Positions 1-11,034 of a stretch of 64,000 nucleotides of DNA are shown in pieces. The notes under the pieces are model-generated. The model had not been told where the DNA came from. It saw only the letters and a program-made list of their open reading frames with translations, and did not search any database. Within the stretch, counting starts at the first letter, position 1. Each line of letters begins with the position of its first letter. A program made the position numbers and the translations under genes. This DNA is from Ophiura sarsii (lineage: Eukaryota; Echinodermata; Ophiuroidea; Amphilepidida; Ophiuridae). The stretch is from contig CM069449.1 in the NCBI GenBank assembly GCA_035610835.1, positions 14,547,963 to 14,611,962 of the forward strand, read 5' to 3'.

Positions 1-291
1 GTTTTTTCCTCAAAATCGTGTCTCACAGATCAACTTGAGCTGCAGCGCCAAGATTGTAAAAACAATACGATAACACAATATCAGAAACAACATCTATATA
101 ATTATGAATTTTTCATAGAAAAATTCCAGAATGGAAACTTACTATTTTTCCATACGGGTTTCAACAACTTGTCTGTTGTCTTCCTCAGTGGATTGTGTTT
201 GATCCAGAGCTAGTGTTTCTAGTCTGTTTTTTGATGATGACGTCATCAGATGATGATGATGACGTACTCTGGATCAGAGGGTCGTAAAGGC

Positions 292-423
292 GACGAGGGG
301 GCTTACCAACTCAGTCACCTTTACGACCCTCTGATCCAGAGTACGTCATCATCATCATCTGATGACGTCATCATCAAAAAACAGACTAGAAACACTAGCT
401 CTGGATCAAACACAATCCACTGA
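292..423 (+). pseudogene. C-terminal tail of Penelope-like RT/GIY-YIG protein
   Basis: Reading from 292 gives DEGAYQLSHLYDPLI and further residues, 43 codons, ending at TGA 421-423. The intact Penelope-like ORF in this window has KDEGAYKLNNIYDQLI at the matching place near its C-terminus. Reverse transcriptase and nuclease core are absent, so this is a dead remnant. It crosses the hairpin loop, which shows which strand is sense. The tail after this motif is rich in Ser, Asp and Thr. Confidence 0.75.
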
Positions 424-450
424 GGAAGACAACAGACAAGTTGTTGAAAC
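420..450 (+). ncRNA. hammerhead-like core in Penelope terminal repeat
   Basis: CTGAGGA (420-426) fits the hammerhead core CUGANGA. It is followed by a possible stem II, ACAAC (429-433) with GTTGT (440-444), and then GAAAC (446-450). Penelope-like terminal repeats are known to carry hammerhead ribozymes. I could not find a convincing stem III/cleavage triplet or stem I, so this may be a decayed or chance match. Confidence 0.3.
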
Positions 451-551
451 CCGTATGGAAAAATAGTAAGTTTCCATTCTGGAATTTTTCTATGAAAAAT
501 TCATAATCTTCGTTTGAATTCCTGATGAAACTATTTCATAACATCTATATA

Positions 552-1837
552 CTTAGCTTTTCAATCAAGTTCTGAAGATCAGATTCTGCTGCTGGTGCTG
601 TATCGTGTGGTTGACGGCTTCCGACATTAGGGGAAGTCTCGCCGTGGCATGAAAGATATAGAGACTATCGCAAGATTTGTTGATTGGTTAAGTCTACCCT
701 TAGCAAATGTTCAAAGGTTTTCTGACACACCAAAGTGTTTATCCAGGCACGATCATGATAAGAATTCGTTTTCGTCGGGCAAGAAATGTCTGCGGATTTG
801 CTGCAATTCACAGTTTGACCCATTAGGGTCTTGTTCCAAATGAAGACCCGCTTGCACCTTTGCAGTGATTCCCGTCGGTATATAGGCTCACTAGAAGTGT
901 TCATTATCTGCTTATTTCCATCTGAAAAAAATCATATAAATTGACATCGGTTACGTTACAGGGCGAGTCAAAGGTCCCATTTTTAAAGAATCGGGGAAAA
1001 TACTTCTTTTTAAAAATGTGTCAATTTCCTCATTTATCGAAGAGTAGACACTCACGTTTTCAAGACAATACCTAATTGCACGACATCATTCCTGGATCAA
1101 AATATGGGGATTGTGTGCACATTCACTACCTTTAGATGGCCTTGAAAATAACTCATGAAGTGTCAAAAAATGCAGACAAACTTTAAGTAGAACTTTTGAC
1201 AAATAAAAGAGGTTCATAAATTATGGATTAGATTAGGTCAGTCTTAAAGAACCTTGCGATATCACTTAATATAAAGCTTGATATCACAAATAGATTGTTA
1301 TAATTTTCTTTATCCCGTCACATAACTGATAGCTTATTTACAAGCAACACAATTATACATATCCCCCTGATATTATGATGACAACTGAAAAAGAGGTTCT
1401 TATTGCCCCGCATTACCATGATTACCCTACATACTAGCATTCGAACATGTTGAAGTAAACAACTTCTCGAAAGAATTGAGGGCTCCCTCCTTGGAGGATT
1501 TATCAGTGCGCCTTTTGGAGGACGTATACCGGCTGTTCAAAAGGTTAGGGCCTTGACGCTTTCCATGCGGCAGGCGTCAGCAGACGACCTTCCTAAATGT
1601 TTTAAAAATGTCAAACTTATTAAATTTCATTACCATATTTGAAATCACCATGAGAGCTGCATTCCTAGTATTGGTTCAGTAATCTTTGAGATAGACCATG
1701 GAAGTTGGGAAAGGTTTCTATAAAATCTGTTTTGTATGTGGTGAAACCAATAGCCGTATGGAAAGTGTTAACAATCCCGTCAGTGAATGTGTTGAAACAA
1801 TCCAATATGATTTGATATTTCTGAAACTATAGACATA
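552..1837. other. no gene recognised
   Basis: AT-rich sequence between the Penelope hairpin and the mariner-like MITE. Short open frames at 649-904 on both strands have no recognisable motif, codon pattern or splice context. I see no repeat structure here. Confidence 0.5.
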
Positions 1838-2885
1838 TACGAGGGTCATTCAATAAGTTCTACCTCCTCCCTCATAACATCGCTAATATTAATGTCAACC
1901 TCATGACATTTGTCAGCTCCGAATCATAGCTACAAATTTGTAGTAAATGATAATTGATATGTTTTATTGTTATGACGCGGTCAAAGCCAGAGAGAGATTT
2001 TGGACAACGGTAACGGACACAGAAATTGGCATTAAAAAATACGCATGTTTTTCGGGTGGTTTTTTCGTATTGTATGGTTAGATATAAGAGCATGATTTAA
2101 ATACTGAAAATGGATATGAATGATATCTGAATATATTACAGTAATTATCATGTATAGATAAAATTGTAAACAATATTAACTCTTGTAGGCTTGCAAATAG
2201 TGTACTATCAACTCAAATGTATTGCTATGCCTTTGGCCATGTTGGCATACCGGAATACTGCTAATCAGTCAAATTTTCGTTGTTACAACTTAGGCCACAA
2301 TGATGCCTCGAATGCTAAATATTTACCATAATATTCACTTAATGAGTTTTACTTATGTGCAACCTTCAGAACAGTCAAAAATTATCGCTATGACAGACTT
2401 TAAATCCCTCTATTTAGTTCGGTATATTGAAGATCGCTTAGTTCTCATGAAAGTCAAATATGACTTTTACAGGGTTCTCTAAGGGAGGGGTAAACTAAAT
2501 GGTTGTCCTGACCTGGATCTGGCTATTCAGAGGGCATATTTTTTCCAAACCAATCAGTCAACTTGATTGTTTACAGTCTGTTAAAGAGATATCTGACATT
2601 TAGAACGGTTATAATTGACCGATAGGTATATGTTTTGCTTCTTACAATAGGCCAATTGAAAAGCACTTCGGCGATCTTTTGCTGTTTTTCATCCGTTCTC
2701 GTCACACCAAATCGAGGTTTGGTTCTCACTGCATGTCCCGAAAAGTACAACCAGTCACTCAGATCAATTTACATTGGATTTGTAGCTGAGGTTCCAAGCT
2801 GCAATCGTGTCATATTTGATAAGACTGGCTCATATAATAATAAAGTTATGAGGTAGGAGGTAGCACTTATTGAATGACCCTCGTA
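1838..2885. mobile_element. mariner-like MITE, 1.05 kb
   Basis: Terminal inverted repeats of about 41 nt (1838-1878 and 2845-2885) begin TACGAGGGTCATTCAATAAG and are bounded by TA. TIRs starting TACGAGGG with a TA target are typical of the Tc1/mariner superfamily. The interior has only short open frames and no DDE/D motif, so it is a non-autonomous copy. The two TIRs differ at only a few positions, suggesting limited age. Confidence 0.7.
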
Positions 2886-3217
2886 CATCAATAATTGTAT
2901 CTTTCTACGTGATACTCATTTCCTACCTCTAATTTTGTTCTTGTCCCTCTAACACCTTTGCAGGGGTCACATGGGTGCAGGACTGCAGGTTCATGGGTGC
3001 ACTTTTTGTTGGTTGATGTAGACTGTAGAGCTTTGTTCTTGTATTCTTTTACTGATATTTCTATGAAGAGAATGTTCTTGTTGATATGTGACCACGGGAT
3101 CAAACCTTTCAGTTGTTGTTGGTTGGTATTTGTGAAGAATGAACATACTGTAGTATATCTTCTCGTCGTTAGCATTCGTTCTGGAATAATAAAGGATTTG
3201 ATAAGGTTTCAGTAGCA
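2886..3217. other. no gene recognised
   Basis: Ends at the assembly gap. No splice-flanked coding segment or repeat pattern was seen. Confidence 0.5.
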
Positions 3218-3317
3218 NNNNNNNNNNNNNNNNNNNNNNNNNNNNNNNNNNNNNNNNNNNNNNNNNNNNNNNNNNNNNNNNNNNNNNNNNNNNNNNNNNN
3301 NNNNNNNNNNNNNNNNN
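3218..3317. other. assembly gap (100 N)
   Basis: Exactly 100 N characters, the usual size for a gap of unknown length. Open frames crossing it are meaningless. Confidence 0.99.
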
Positions 3318-6300
3318 GACGATGTTTCGTTTTCCTGAAAATGGCATTTTTAGTAAAAATAGCCCTGTGAGGGCGCTGTTTAAAAAAGATACCTTTCGCA
3401 TCGTAGCATCTCAAATTCTAATGTTGAAATATGATAGGAGTTACATTTTAGGCATTTCCTGAAAATCTGAGTAAAATACCATTGTTGTTTTGAAGCTACA
3501 CCATTTTGAACATCTTTAAATTGTCTCCTTCGAAACACACACTAATGAAAGTTCGTTGACCCCTGTACTATCCTATGGAAGTGCTTTTAACGTGTTCTTT
3601 TGATTCCACGGTAAAACGCAAAGAGGTAACATGCTCACATCTTCAGACAATGTTTCTCGACACACTCTTAACACATTTCATTTATTCAAATTCATTTTTA
3701 TTAATGCGATAGCTACTTTTTTGCAAAGCGCCCTCACAGTCCAAATTTGACCAAAATCAGATATTACAAGAAAACGAAGGGGTTATATGAGACGAAACCA
3801 GCATAGAATGACATCTTGTACCTTTAAACATGGGTATTTCCACCAAAATCAAATAAATTATACCAAAAATGACTGAGTTATGATCAAAAGTCTGTTTTTT
3901 CCAAAATGGCCGACTTTTTGTGGTTTTTTGGCTGGGGCACCCTGGATTTTGCATTTCTTTCAATTGTTTTGTTGAAAATATTGTCAGTAGGCATAAAGTC
4001 ATCAAAAAATCATGTAGCAAGCGTGATCTGAAACTATGACCTAAAAATGACCCTCTATTATTATATTGCTGATGATCATATGCGTTCACATCATTATTAT
4101 GACACATCTAAGGGCTATTAACAAGTTCTACTAACATGGCAACACTGTCTTGACCTTTTGTTATCCACACATGAATGTAAATAAACTTCACTTATAGTGA
4201 TACAGTAAATGGATGTAGCTGTCAAAAGCAGATTTAAGAAGAATTCTGTTTGTTTAATACGAGTCTGTTCTGCCATGAATAAAGTTAAAACTCAACCTGC
4301 CTGGCAACACTTTTTTTTTGAATATGCACTTTGAAACATGAGCAACATTATCCCTGATCCAAAAATAGTTGTTCTCTATTTTAGACATAACAGGATGATT
4401 TATTAAATAGTTTGCTGAAATTAAACGTGTATTTTCACACCAAGTAATACCGGGTTTTTTTGGAAAAAGTCAACACTTTCTGGCAACACTGTTTCAACAG
4501 GTATGAATTACCCATGGATATTTTTACATATTATTATTTAGACATCCCTCAAGCTTTCATTTGTAGAAGGTGAATGCAAAATAAACACCACTTTGCTAGT
4601 TGTGATTAATTTACGAAGGTGTATTTTTTTCACACGATTTATTATGAAAAACACCCCTTTTTCAAATAATGGTATATCCCACAATACAATTTTTACAAGT
4701 TTTTTTGTTGGACGGAATGAAAGTTGAGACATGTATGGTTATATTGTTGAATGAAAATAAAATCCTGGTTGTATTGTTTGTTCAAAATGATATGTGTAAA
4801 TTAGCAGTTTTGAATTTCTGAAAAATTGAAAATTTTGTTAAAAACCATGAAAATTCTAATATGTGTCGTTGTCATGGCAACGAAGGCAAAAAAAAAAAAA
4901 AAGTTCCATTTTAGTGTTTATTGACCAAAGGTCTATCAATGACCAAAGTATAATGGAAATTCATATTTTTATGTCTGCCAACAAAAACTTGATTTTTAGG
5001 GACAATGGCACTTAATCATCCCTATTGCGATTTAAATCAACTGTCAGAGGATGTCTTTGCGGGAATTACATAAAAAACTACACTAATAGGAGTAACAAGA
5101 TTGAGACAGAGGGAGGCTATATTCAATCAACTTTTAAGACAACAACAAATTATCGATGCACTTGTACGCAAACTACAGAATTGTGTGAAAAGTTACTTAC
5201 AAAAGCTGAAAGATTGATGCAAAACTTCTCCGTTGCTTGCCGAACGCAGCGCACTTTTCTACTTTATTCCAGTCGTTACAAGTGTAACAACAGAGGGAAG
5301 TACCACGGTATCGTTATTTGTATTTGAAGGTAACAGTTCATAATTCAAATTTGCCTACGAATACAGTCTTTTATTGCAGATATTTCAAAAAATGTTGCCT
5401 TCAAAATGATAAAACTTAGCACACGTGTTCATTGTATCATACTTCACTTATTCTATTAGTAATCATTCACTAACCTGTGTTTATATTAAAATGGCAGTGT
5501 TTTAAATAGGTATTCGGAGGTAATGCATTTTTTTTACCAAACCGATCGTTTCCGCTTTAAATTTTGTTAACAACTTTATCAAAAAATCGACTTGAATGGG
5601 GACAATGCATTTAAGTATTTAACATATTTAGGTATCCTTACAGCACAAATTACACTACCTCAGGCGAATTCTTCCCCGAAAGTGAGATTTAACAAAACAT
5701 GTATTGGTAGGCAACGTCAAAACTTACCACAGCAAAAAAAATCACAACAATTCAGGGGATTGATCAAAAGTAACAAAAATTACAAGAGGCATTCTTGAGA
5801 TATCCACCAATCAAACAGGCACAATTATTTCCACTTAAGCTCGTTTTCATCTAAACGGTTATATGTCTAAAATAAAACCTTAACAACTATTTTGTAAAAA
5901 GGGTGAAAAATAGCAGGTTTATTGCTCGCATACGCCCAATTGTGCATAGAAGTTAGTCATATTATATATGGCGCGAAGCGTCTCATCGAGGCGGATACGT
6001 ATAACACAAAAATAAAATAGTCAAGATATAGATTATTTTATTATAGGCCTGAACATCACGTGTACACTTTTCGTTGGATTCGACCATATTATATACATAA
6101 TATATATCTTACCATATCTTATCATTAGTGTTATTTATTGTGATTCTTTTATTAAAACAGGCATAGCTCCTGATATAATTGATCGATTTCATTGATTCCT
6201 TTTGTCATATGAGCGGAATAAGTTGCTCTTTGAATACGTGCCTCATTGGTTTGTCAAATTTGTTTGGTATATTTTTAACAAACAAATATTCATGCTCGAT

Positions 6301-6704
6301 CAACTTCTTTTTGACTCGTCCTGTATATGCCGTATACAACCCAACCGTTCCCAAAAATTCTGAGAAGATCCATCACGGACGCAATTAGAATCGAGAACTT
6401 AAGCAATAGTTGATCAATAAAAACCACATGAGCAAATCTTAACATATACATAAGTTGCGTGATTGCCTGAGACAAATACTCAACAGTTGCCCAATTGAAA
6501 CAATGAACGCAATATTTTAGCAACAACATGAGTTTTGACCGGGGTTTCCCCAACTAAATTGTTTTACTCAACGTTGGGTAGTTTTTACTTTTATACAACA
6601 TCTAGATTTCTACATTATGTTGAATAAAATGTAATCAACCATTTACCCAACAGATGATTTAACGCAATTAAGCAACGTATTTTTTTATATTTTTTAATAC
6701 ATGT
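3318..6704. other. AT-rich non-coding stretch
   Basis: AT-rich DNA with short A and T runs and a copy of the CAAAATGGCCG phrase (3902) that recurs in foldback elements elsewhere in the window. Open frames at 3757-4107(-), 5025-5327(+) and 5592-5798(+) show no known motif. I see nothing supportable as a gene. Confidence 0.5.
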
Positions 6705-6796
6705 ATCTTATTTATTTTTTGAGTTAGAGACCAAAAAGCGCACATTTCCACATTTTTTGGCACTTTTTGGTCTCTAACTCAAAAAATAAATAAGAT
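6705..6796. repeat. hairpin, 37-nt arms
   Basis: Arms 6705-6741 and 6760-6796 are complementary with one mismatch around an 18-nt loop. Both contain the phrase GAGTTAGAGACC and its complement. It looks like a small foldback MITE. Confidence 0.75.
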
Positions 6797-7241
6797 ATTA
6801 AAAATTTAAAAAAACCGCTCCTAGGGAATGTTATCAGGATTATCATAAAACTAGTATGACAAAATTTGACAAAATATATTTTGAGTTATCTCTGCAGAAC
6901 CTAGAATGGGTCAAAAAACATGTTTTTTATAATTTTTTCCAAAATAGTCAATTTCATTATCATGGTTGGATTAATTGAACCCTTTCGTGCAACAAACTGT
7001 ATACGTTTATAAAGATTAAATGAATATTGAAGAAGTTACGGCAGTTTTACGGAGGCTGTACCTCAGAGTCCACAGCCCCCTTAAGCAACGCATTTTGCTC
7101 AACATTGTATATAGCAGTGTAAGAGAGTTTTACGCTATTGATCATGGTGATTGAAATTAACGTTTTGAGGAGTGTGTGTGTTTGGTATGATTGAAATGAT
7201 TGGGTTTTGTTTTAATTAAAAAGGCATCATGTAATGACATC
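6797..7241. other. no gene; dispersed repeat segment
   Basis: The stretch near 6905-6965 (phrase GGTCAAAAAACATG, then an ATTTTTTCCAAAAT-like run and GTCAATTTCAT) closely resembles 52965-53030 in lectin intron 3, so it belongs to a dispersed repeat family. No coding potential seen. Confidence 0.4.
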
Positions 7242-7467
7242 AACACGTGTCAGTTTTTACTGACACGTGTATTTGATAACTTAATTTAGGCGTTTTGTTT
7301 AATTAGAATACCAGTAAATAATCATAATGAACATGTGGCATATTCTACTGCAAAAAAAACATTATTAATATTTTCATGCCTAAAGGAAAATGTATTTGAT
7401 AACTCAAGGCATTTTGTTTAATAAAAATGCCAGTAACTAATCATAATGAACACGTGGCATATTCTGC
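7242..7467. repeat. short hairpin followed by imperfect direct repeat
   Basis: ACACGTGTCAG (7242-7252) and CTGACACGTGT (7260-7270) form a hairpin. It is followed by two diverged copies of an ~80-nt unit (about 7269-7351 and 7389-7467), each running from GTATTTGATAACT to GTGGCATATTCT. Confidence 0.6.
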
Positions 7468-7544
7468 AACAGTGACTGACACGTATCGATAATACAAAGT
7501 TATAGACAACTTGTAAACATGACATATCAAAATCAATTGTTAAA

Positions 7545-7925
7545 CAAGATGGCTTCAGGAACGTTTTTCTGGAACTTTTTAGTGTTAAAATAGTCATTGT
7601 TTTGCACTTCGCGCAAATTAGTTTCAAGGTTTAATTATTCATGCTTAACAAGATGGTTTCAGGAACGTTCTTTTGACCATTTATTTTAAAAATATAACCA
7701 ATTTTCTGGAACTTTTTCTAGACCTTTTTAGTGTTTAAATATCCAATTTCGGATTGCTATGCGCGAAATAGATTCGATGTTTTATTATTCAAGCTTAACA
7801 AGATGGCTTCAGGTACGTTTTTCTCGACCTTTTTAGCGTTACAATAGCCATTTTTTTGTGCTACGCGCGATGTTATATTCAAGCTTAATAGCATGGTTTC
7901 AGGAACGTTTTATGGGCCTTTTAGT
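7545..7925. repeat. tandem repeat, four diverged units
   Basis: The phrase AAGATGGCTTCAGGAACG recurs at about 7547, 7651, 7799 and 7890, each followed by a TTTTTCTGGAACTTTTTAGTG-like segment. Unit length is about 90-150 nt. It resembles non-coding satellite-like DNA. Confidence 0.6.
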
Positions 7926-8584
7926 GTTAAAATAGTCAATTTTTATGTCATCATTTTAAATTGGTTTTTATAAGCACCTTAAATATGTTTAGGTCATTTG
8001 ACATTTCTGTTCTAGAAATTGCAAGTTAATCTTATAATTAAATATAGCACAGGAGAGCTTTCATGGGCCTTTTAGAAACCCTACAACCCATGAGCTTCGC
8101 CTCTGAACCCCACGCCTTGAGACGCTCCGCTCGCTTTGCTACGCTCTGATTGGTCACTAAATTAAGTCAGCCCCCCCCCGTAAATTTTAATCCTGGATCC
8201 GCCACTGAGTAACCAATCTCATTTAAATTAAAACCGTACAAATATGATTAACGTACTAGACTCTGCGATCGCCAGATGTAAAGTGATTAGTGAATTTGAG
8301 CAGACGATGGTGGGCACGCGAAACCTCAATTTCGAATTCGTATTGGAATAACACGTAATCGCGAATGTTAATCTTAACATTTTGAAAAATGCATCATAAT
8401 TAGAAGATTTTTTCCCAATCCAAAACCGTTGGAGTTAGCTAACCATTGTAAATGCTATTTTTTAAATTATTCTCATCGTTATTCTCATCGATGACTGTTA
8501 AAAATATTTCAAAATGGCGCACTCCCGTGGCCATATTAGTACGATGAAATCGCGTGGCCATCGTCGTCTGAATTTTAGTTTTTC
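7926..8584. other. no gene; repeat debris left of the gypsy insertion
   Basis: Contains the repeat-associated phrase CCTGGATCCGCCACTG (8193-8208) after a short poly(C) tract. The right end of this stretch is the original flank of the chromovirus insertion site. It rejoins at 16909 if the element is removed. Confidence 0.4.
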
Positions 8585-8588
8585 ATAT
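8585..8588. repeat. target-site duplication (left), ATAT
   Basis: ATAT directly precedes the TG start of the 5' LTR and recurs directly after the 3' LTR (16905-16908). A 4-bp duplication fits Ty3/gypsy integration. Confidence 0.7.
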
Positions 8589-9050
8589 TGTTGTGACGCT
8601 AAATTTATATTGATATTATTAATAGTATTATTAATTCTAGATATTTCCATATCTAGAATTCAGGCCATGATTGACTTGAAATGGCAACACCGTACTTCCG
8701 TATTCTGAATCCCATTCGGTCTACGCGCCAATATCTCTGACCAATTCAAGTCTTCGTGCCACGCTGACAACACCTCATAAGTTTAGGCCATATAGTTTTC
8801 TATTCACACAACAGGACTGGTGAGCTCTGAATTACAGAAGCTCACGATTGATGCGTGTCATGTCATTTCTTTAGGATAGTCTAGATGCTGGGTGCTGTGT
8901 TCGTTTATAATATGAGTAAGTGAACTATTTATGATGAATTAATAAAATGTATATATAAATAACTTGGAAGCTATATCCGTTATATTCATTCTGTGTGTTT
9001 TGATCCCCTCTCCGCCATGCGAGTATTTTCCCTAAAACCACGTCACAATA
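8589..9050 (+). repeat. 5' LTR of chromovirus
   Basis: 462 bp, starting TGTTGTGACG and ending CACAATA. It contains AATAAA at 8941-8946 followed by a TATATATAAAT stretch, and a short palindrome CTAGATATTTCCATATCTAG. It is duplicated at 16443-16904 with one mismatch seen. Confidence 0.95.
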
Positions 9051-10086
9051 TCTGGTGGAGAATTCGTTCGTTTTGATATTTTTATGTCAATGTTTATTTT
9101 TCCGGTCAATTTACCAGCCCCCTTCATTTTGAATAATTAGGACTGTAGCTACAAAGTTGTATATGTATTTTGTTGTTCATCGCATCCAGTGTCGACGACT
9201 ATAACTCAGCGTGGTGAGAGGGTTTGAATTCAGGTAGCATTTTGTTGGTATGCACTGCTGAAATTTAATTATATGTCTATTGAAATTTGTTTTATAGACC
9301 CAGAAAGGTCTATTAAAATTGTGTTTAAAATAGTATACACGAAATACATGTAGTATGGCCTATCAATATTTAGGTCTTATTTACGCTGGCAATAATGGGC
9401 GCATTCTACATGTCCAACGTGGCAAGTCGATAAAGTCTTTTATATAATTGTTCCGATTTGCAAGTCTCTGATAATCTGGTTCAAAAGTGCATGACCACGG
9501 TCTGATATCCATTGATAAAAAATTTTAATCCGAGATTGAAATTCTCGAGCGCGGTAAAATTCTATTGTGTAGATTTTATAAGCTCTTCTACTGGACAGGT
9601 GCGTTTCAGACAGACAATTTCTTCGGATGAAATAAATCTTGTTTATTTTTGAATGGACTGATTTCTAAATCAAGATACATAATATTGATACACTGCACTG
9701 CAATTGAATAAATATTTTATATATTCAGCTGTAACTTGGGACTTTATTCATTTAATTTGATGTCAACTTTAAATTGTTGACTTGGATTTCATTGAGCTTT
9801 TAATTTTTTTCTCATTGGTGAATTTAAACTTCATCAAGTAAGTTCATTGTTAGTCTATTAATTAAATTTAATCATCAATCATAATCAATAAATTTTAATT
9901 GATAATCTTAATCAAGTTTAATAATTAATAAACTTGGTTCATGTTCAGATTTTTCAAATTTTGATTGAATTTGAACTTGAATTTTGATCTTGAACTTGAG
10001 ATTGACTAAAAAATTTTGTTGTTGATTAAATTCCGAATTCTCTTTGGAATTAGCGGGTGATTTTGACATAGATTGTTAAAAAGGCA
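9051..10086 (+). other. chromovirus leader and putative primer-binding site
   Basis: Just 3' of the LTR the sequence reads TCTGGTGGAGAATTCG. A TGG at 9053 is expected where a tRNA CCA end pairs, so the primer-binding site probably starts there. I could not assign the tRNA. The rest is a long AT-rich leader with repeated AACTTGA/AATTAAT motifs and no conserved frame before gag. Confidence 0.6.
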
Positions 10087-11034
10087 ATGAGCGATAGCGA
10101 TAGCGATAGTGATAGTGATAGTAAGTCTGTTATATCACTTAATAGTATAGAGGAGGCTGAACTTGACGTAGCAAATATGGCTAAATATGATATGCATAAT
10201 TGCGATATTAAATATTCTGGTAATCCAGATGATGACGTAGATAACTTCATTAGTAGATTCAAGACGTATGCTGATCTGAGAGATTACACCGCGCCAAAAT
10301 CTATACTTGCCTTACAAACAAAAGTGTATGGAAATGCTCGCGTCTATTTGGATTCAATTCCTGATACAGATAAGGATACCATAACCAAGATTAAAGATTT
10401 ACTTAAAAGTAATTTCGAAGGTTCATCTTGGAAATGGAGCGTCGAATCTAAGCTGTTGTCGCGTAAGCAATTGACATCAGAAACACTTGACGACTATGCT
10501 TGTGAAATAATAAGATGGTGCAAGCAGGTTGGTAAATCTGAAGCAGAAAAATTATCTATTTTTGTTCGTGGTCTTTTGCCTTCTGTCAGAGCGTTTGTGT
10601 TTTCAAAAGAACCTGAATCATTTAAACAAGCACTAGACGCCGCGAGATTGGGAATTTCAGTACAGCAAACGGCAAATGACTCGCTATTCGCACCCGCACA
10701 ATCACAAAATACTGAGCCCCAGGTAAATAGCATTAATTCTGTTCTGGACACACTGACGGGAGTCGTGTCTAATATAGCCACCAGAATGGAGAAATTAGAA
10801 CACGACAAACATGTCTCTTTTTCTTCCCCGTTAGATCGTACTTACAATTCAGATAGTATAAGTAGTTCCTCTCAACCTAGGCATCAACCTAGTCAAACTT
10901 GGAATCAACCAAGGCAGTCACAGGCCCCCTATAGATCGTACAGAAAATTAGTATGCAATAGGTGTGGTCGTGTGGGACATGGGTGGAGAAAATGCTATGC
11001 CAAATTTGACGTAAATAGGAATCCTTTAAACTAA
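10087..11034 (+). CDS. gag: chromovirus Gag
   Basis: A 315-residue protein that forms the particle and binds element RNA. It begins with a low-complexity Ser-Asp run (residues 2-12). A central region of helical, gag-like sequence follows, then a Gln/Pro/Ser-rich segment and one CCHC zinc knuckle near residues 290-303 (C-NR-C-GRVG-H-GWRK-C). The first ATG after the leader is used. The last codons, CCT TTA AAC TAA, carry the slippery heptamer TTTAAAC directly before the stop, so a fraction of ribosomes should shift into pol. No internal stops or frameshifts. Confidence 0.92.
   Translation: MSDSDSDSDSDSKSVISLNSIEEAELDVANMAKYDMHNCDIKYSGNPDDDVDNFISRFKTYADLRDYTAPKSILALQTKVYGNARVYLDSIPDTDKDTITKIKDLLKSNFEGSSWKWSVESKLLSRKQLTSETLDDYACEIIRWCKQVGKSEAEKLSIFVRGLLPSVRAFVFSKEPESFKQALDAARLGISVQQTANDSLFAPAQSQNTEPQVNSINSVLDTLTGVVSNIATRMEKLEHDKHVSFSSPLDRTYNSDSISSSSQPRHQPSQTWNQPRQSQAPYRSYRKLVCNRCGRVGHGWRKCYAKFDVNRNPLN

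Larger units (their letters stand above)
89..551 (+). mobile_element. Penelope-like element reduced to a terminal hairpin
   Basis: Two arms of 194 nt (101-294 and 314-507) are inverted copies separated by a 19-nt loop. A 12-bp direct repeat, AACATCTATATA, flanks the unit (89-100 and 540-551) and reads as a target-site duplication. Between the right arm and the right duplication lies a 32-nt extension (508-539) containing TTCATCAGGA. The right arm plus loop encodes the last 43 codons of a Penelope-like protein, so the unit is the 3' end of such an element fused to its own inverted copy. Inverted terminal repeats with a short extension on one side are known for Penelope-like retroelements. I infer extreme 5' truncation at insertion. 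Confidence 0.8.

Noticed and set aside
2991..3414. Minus-strand frames of 81-136 codons across the N gap
   Set aside because: About a third of the codons are unknown bases. The remaining sequence has no motif.
5025..5327. 100-codon frame with several cysteines
   Set aside because: No recognisable spacing or family and no exon borders. The surroundings are repeat-like and AT-rich.
9051..10086. Possible env or extra ORF in the chromovirus leader or 3' region
   Set aside because: Neither the leader nor 15303-16442 has a conserved frame. Chromoviruses usually lack env.
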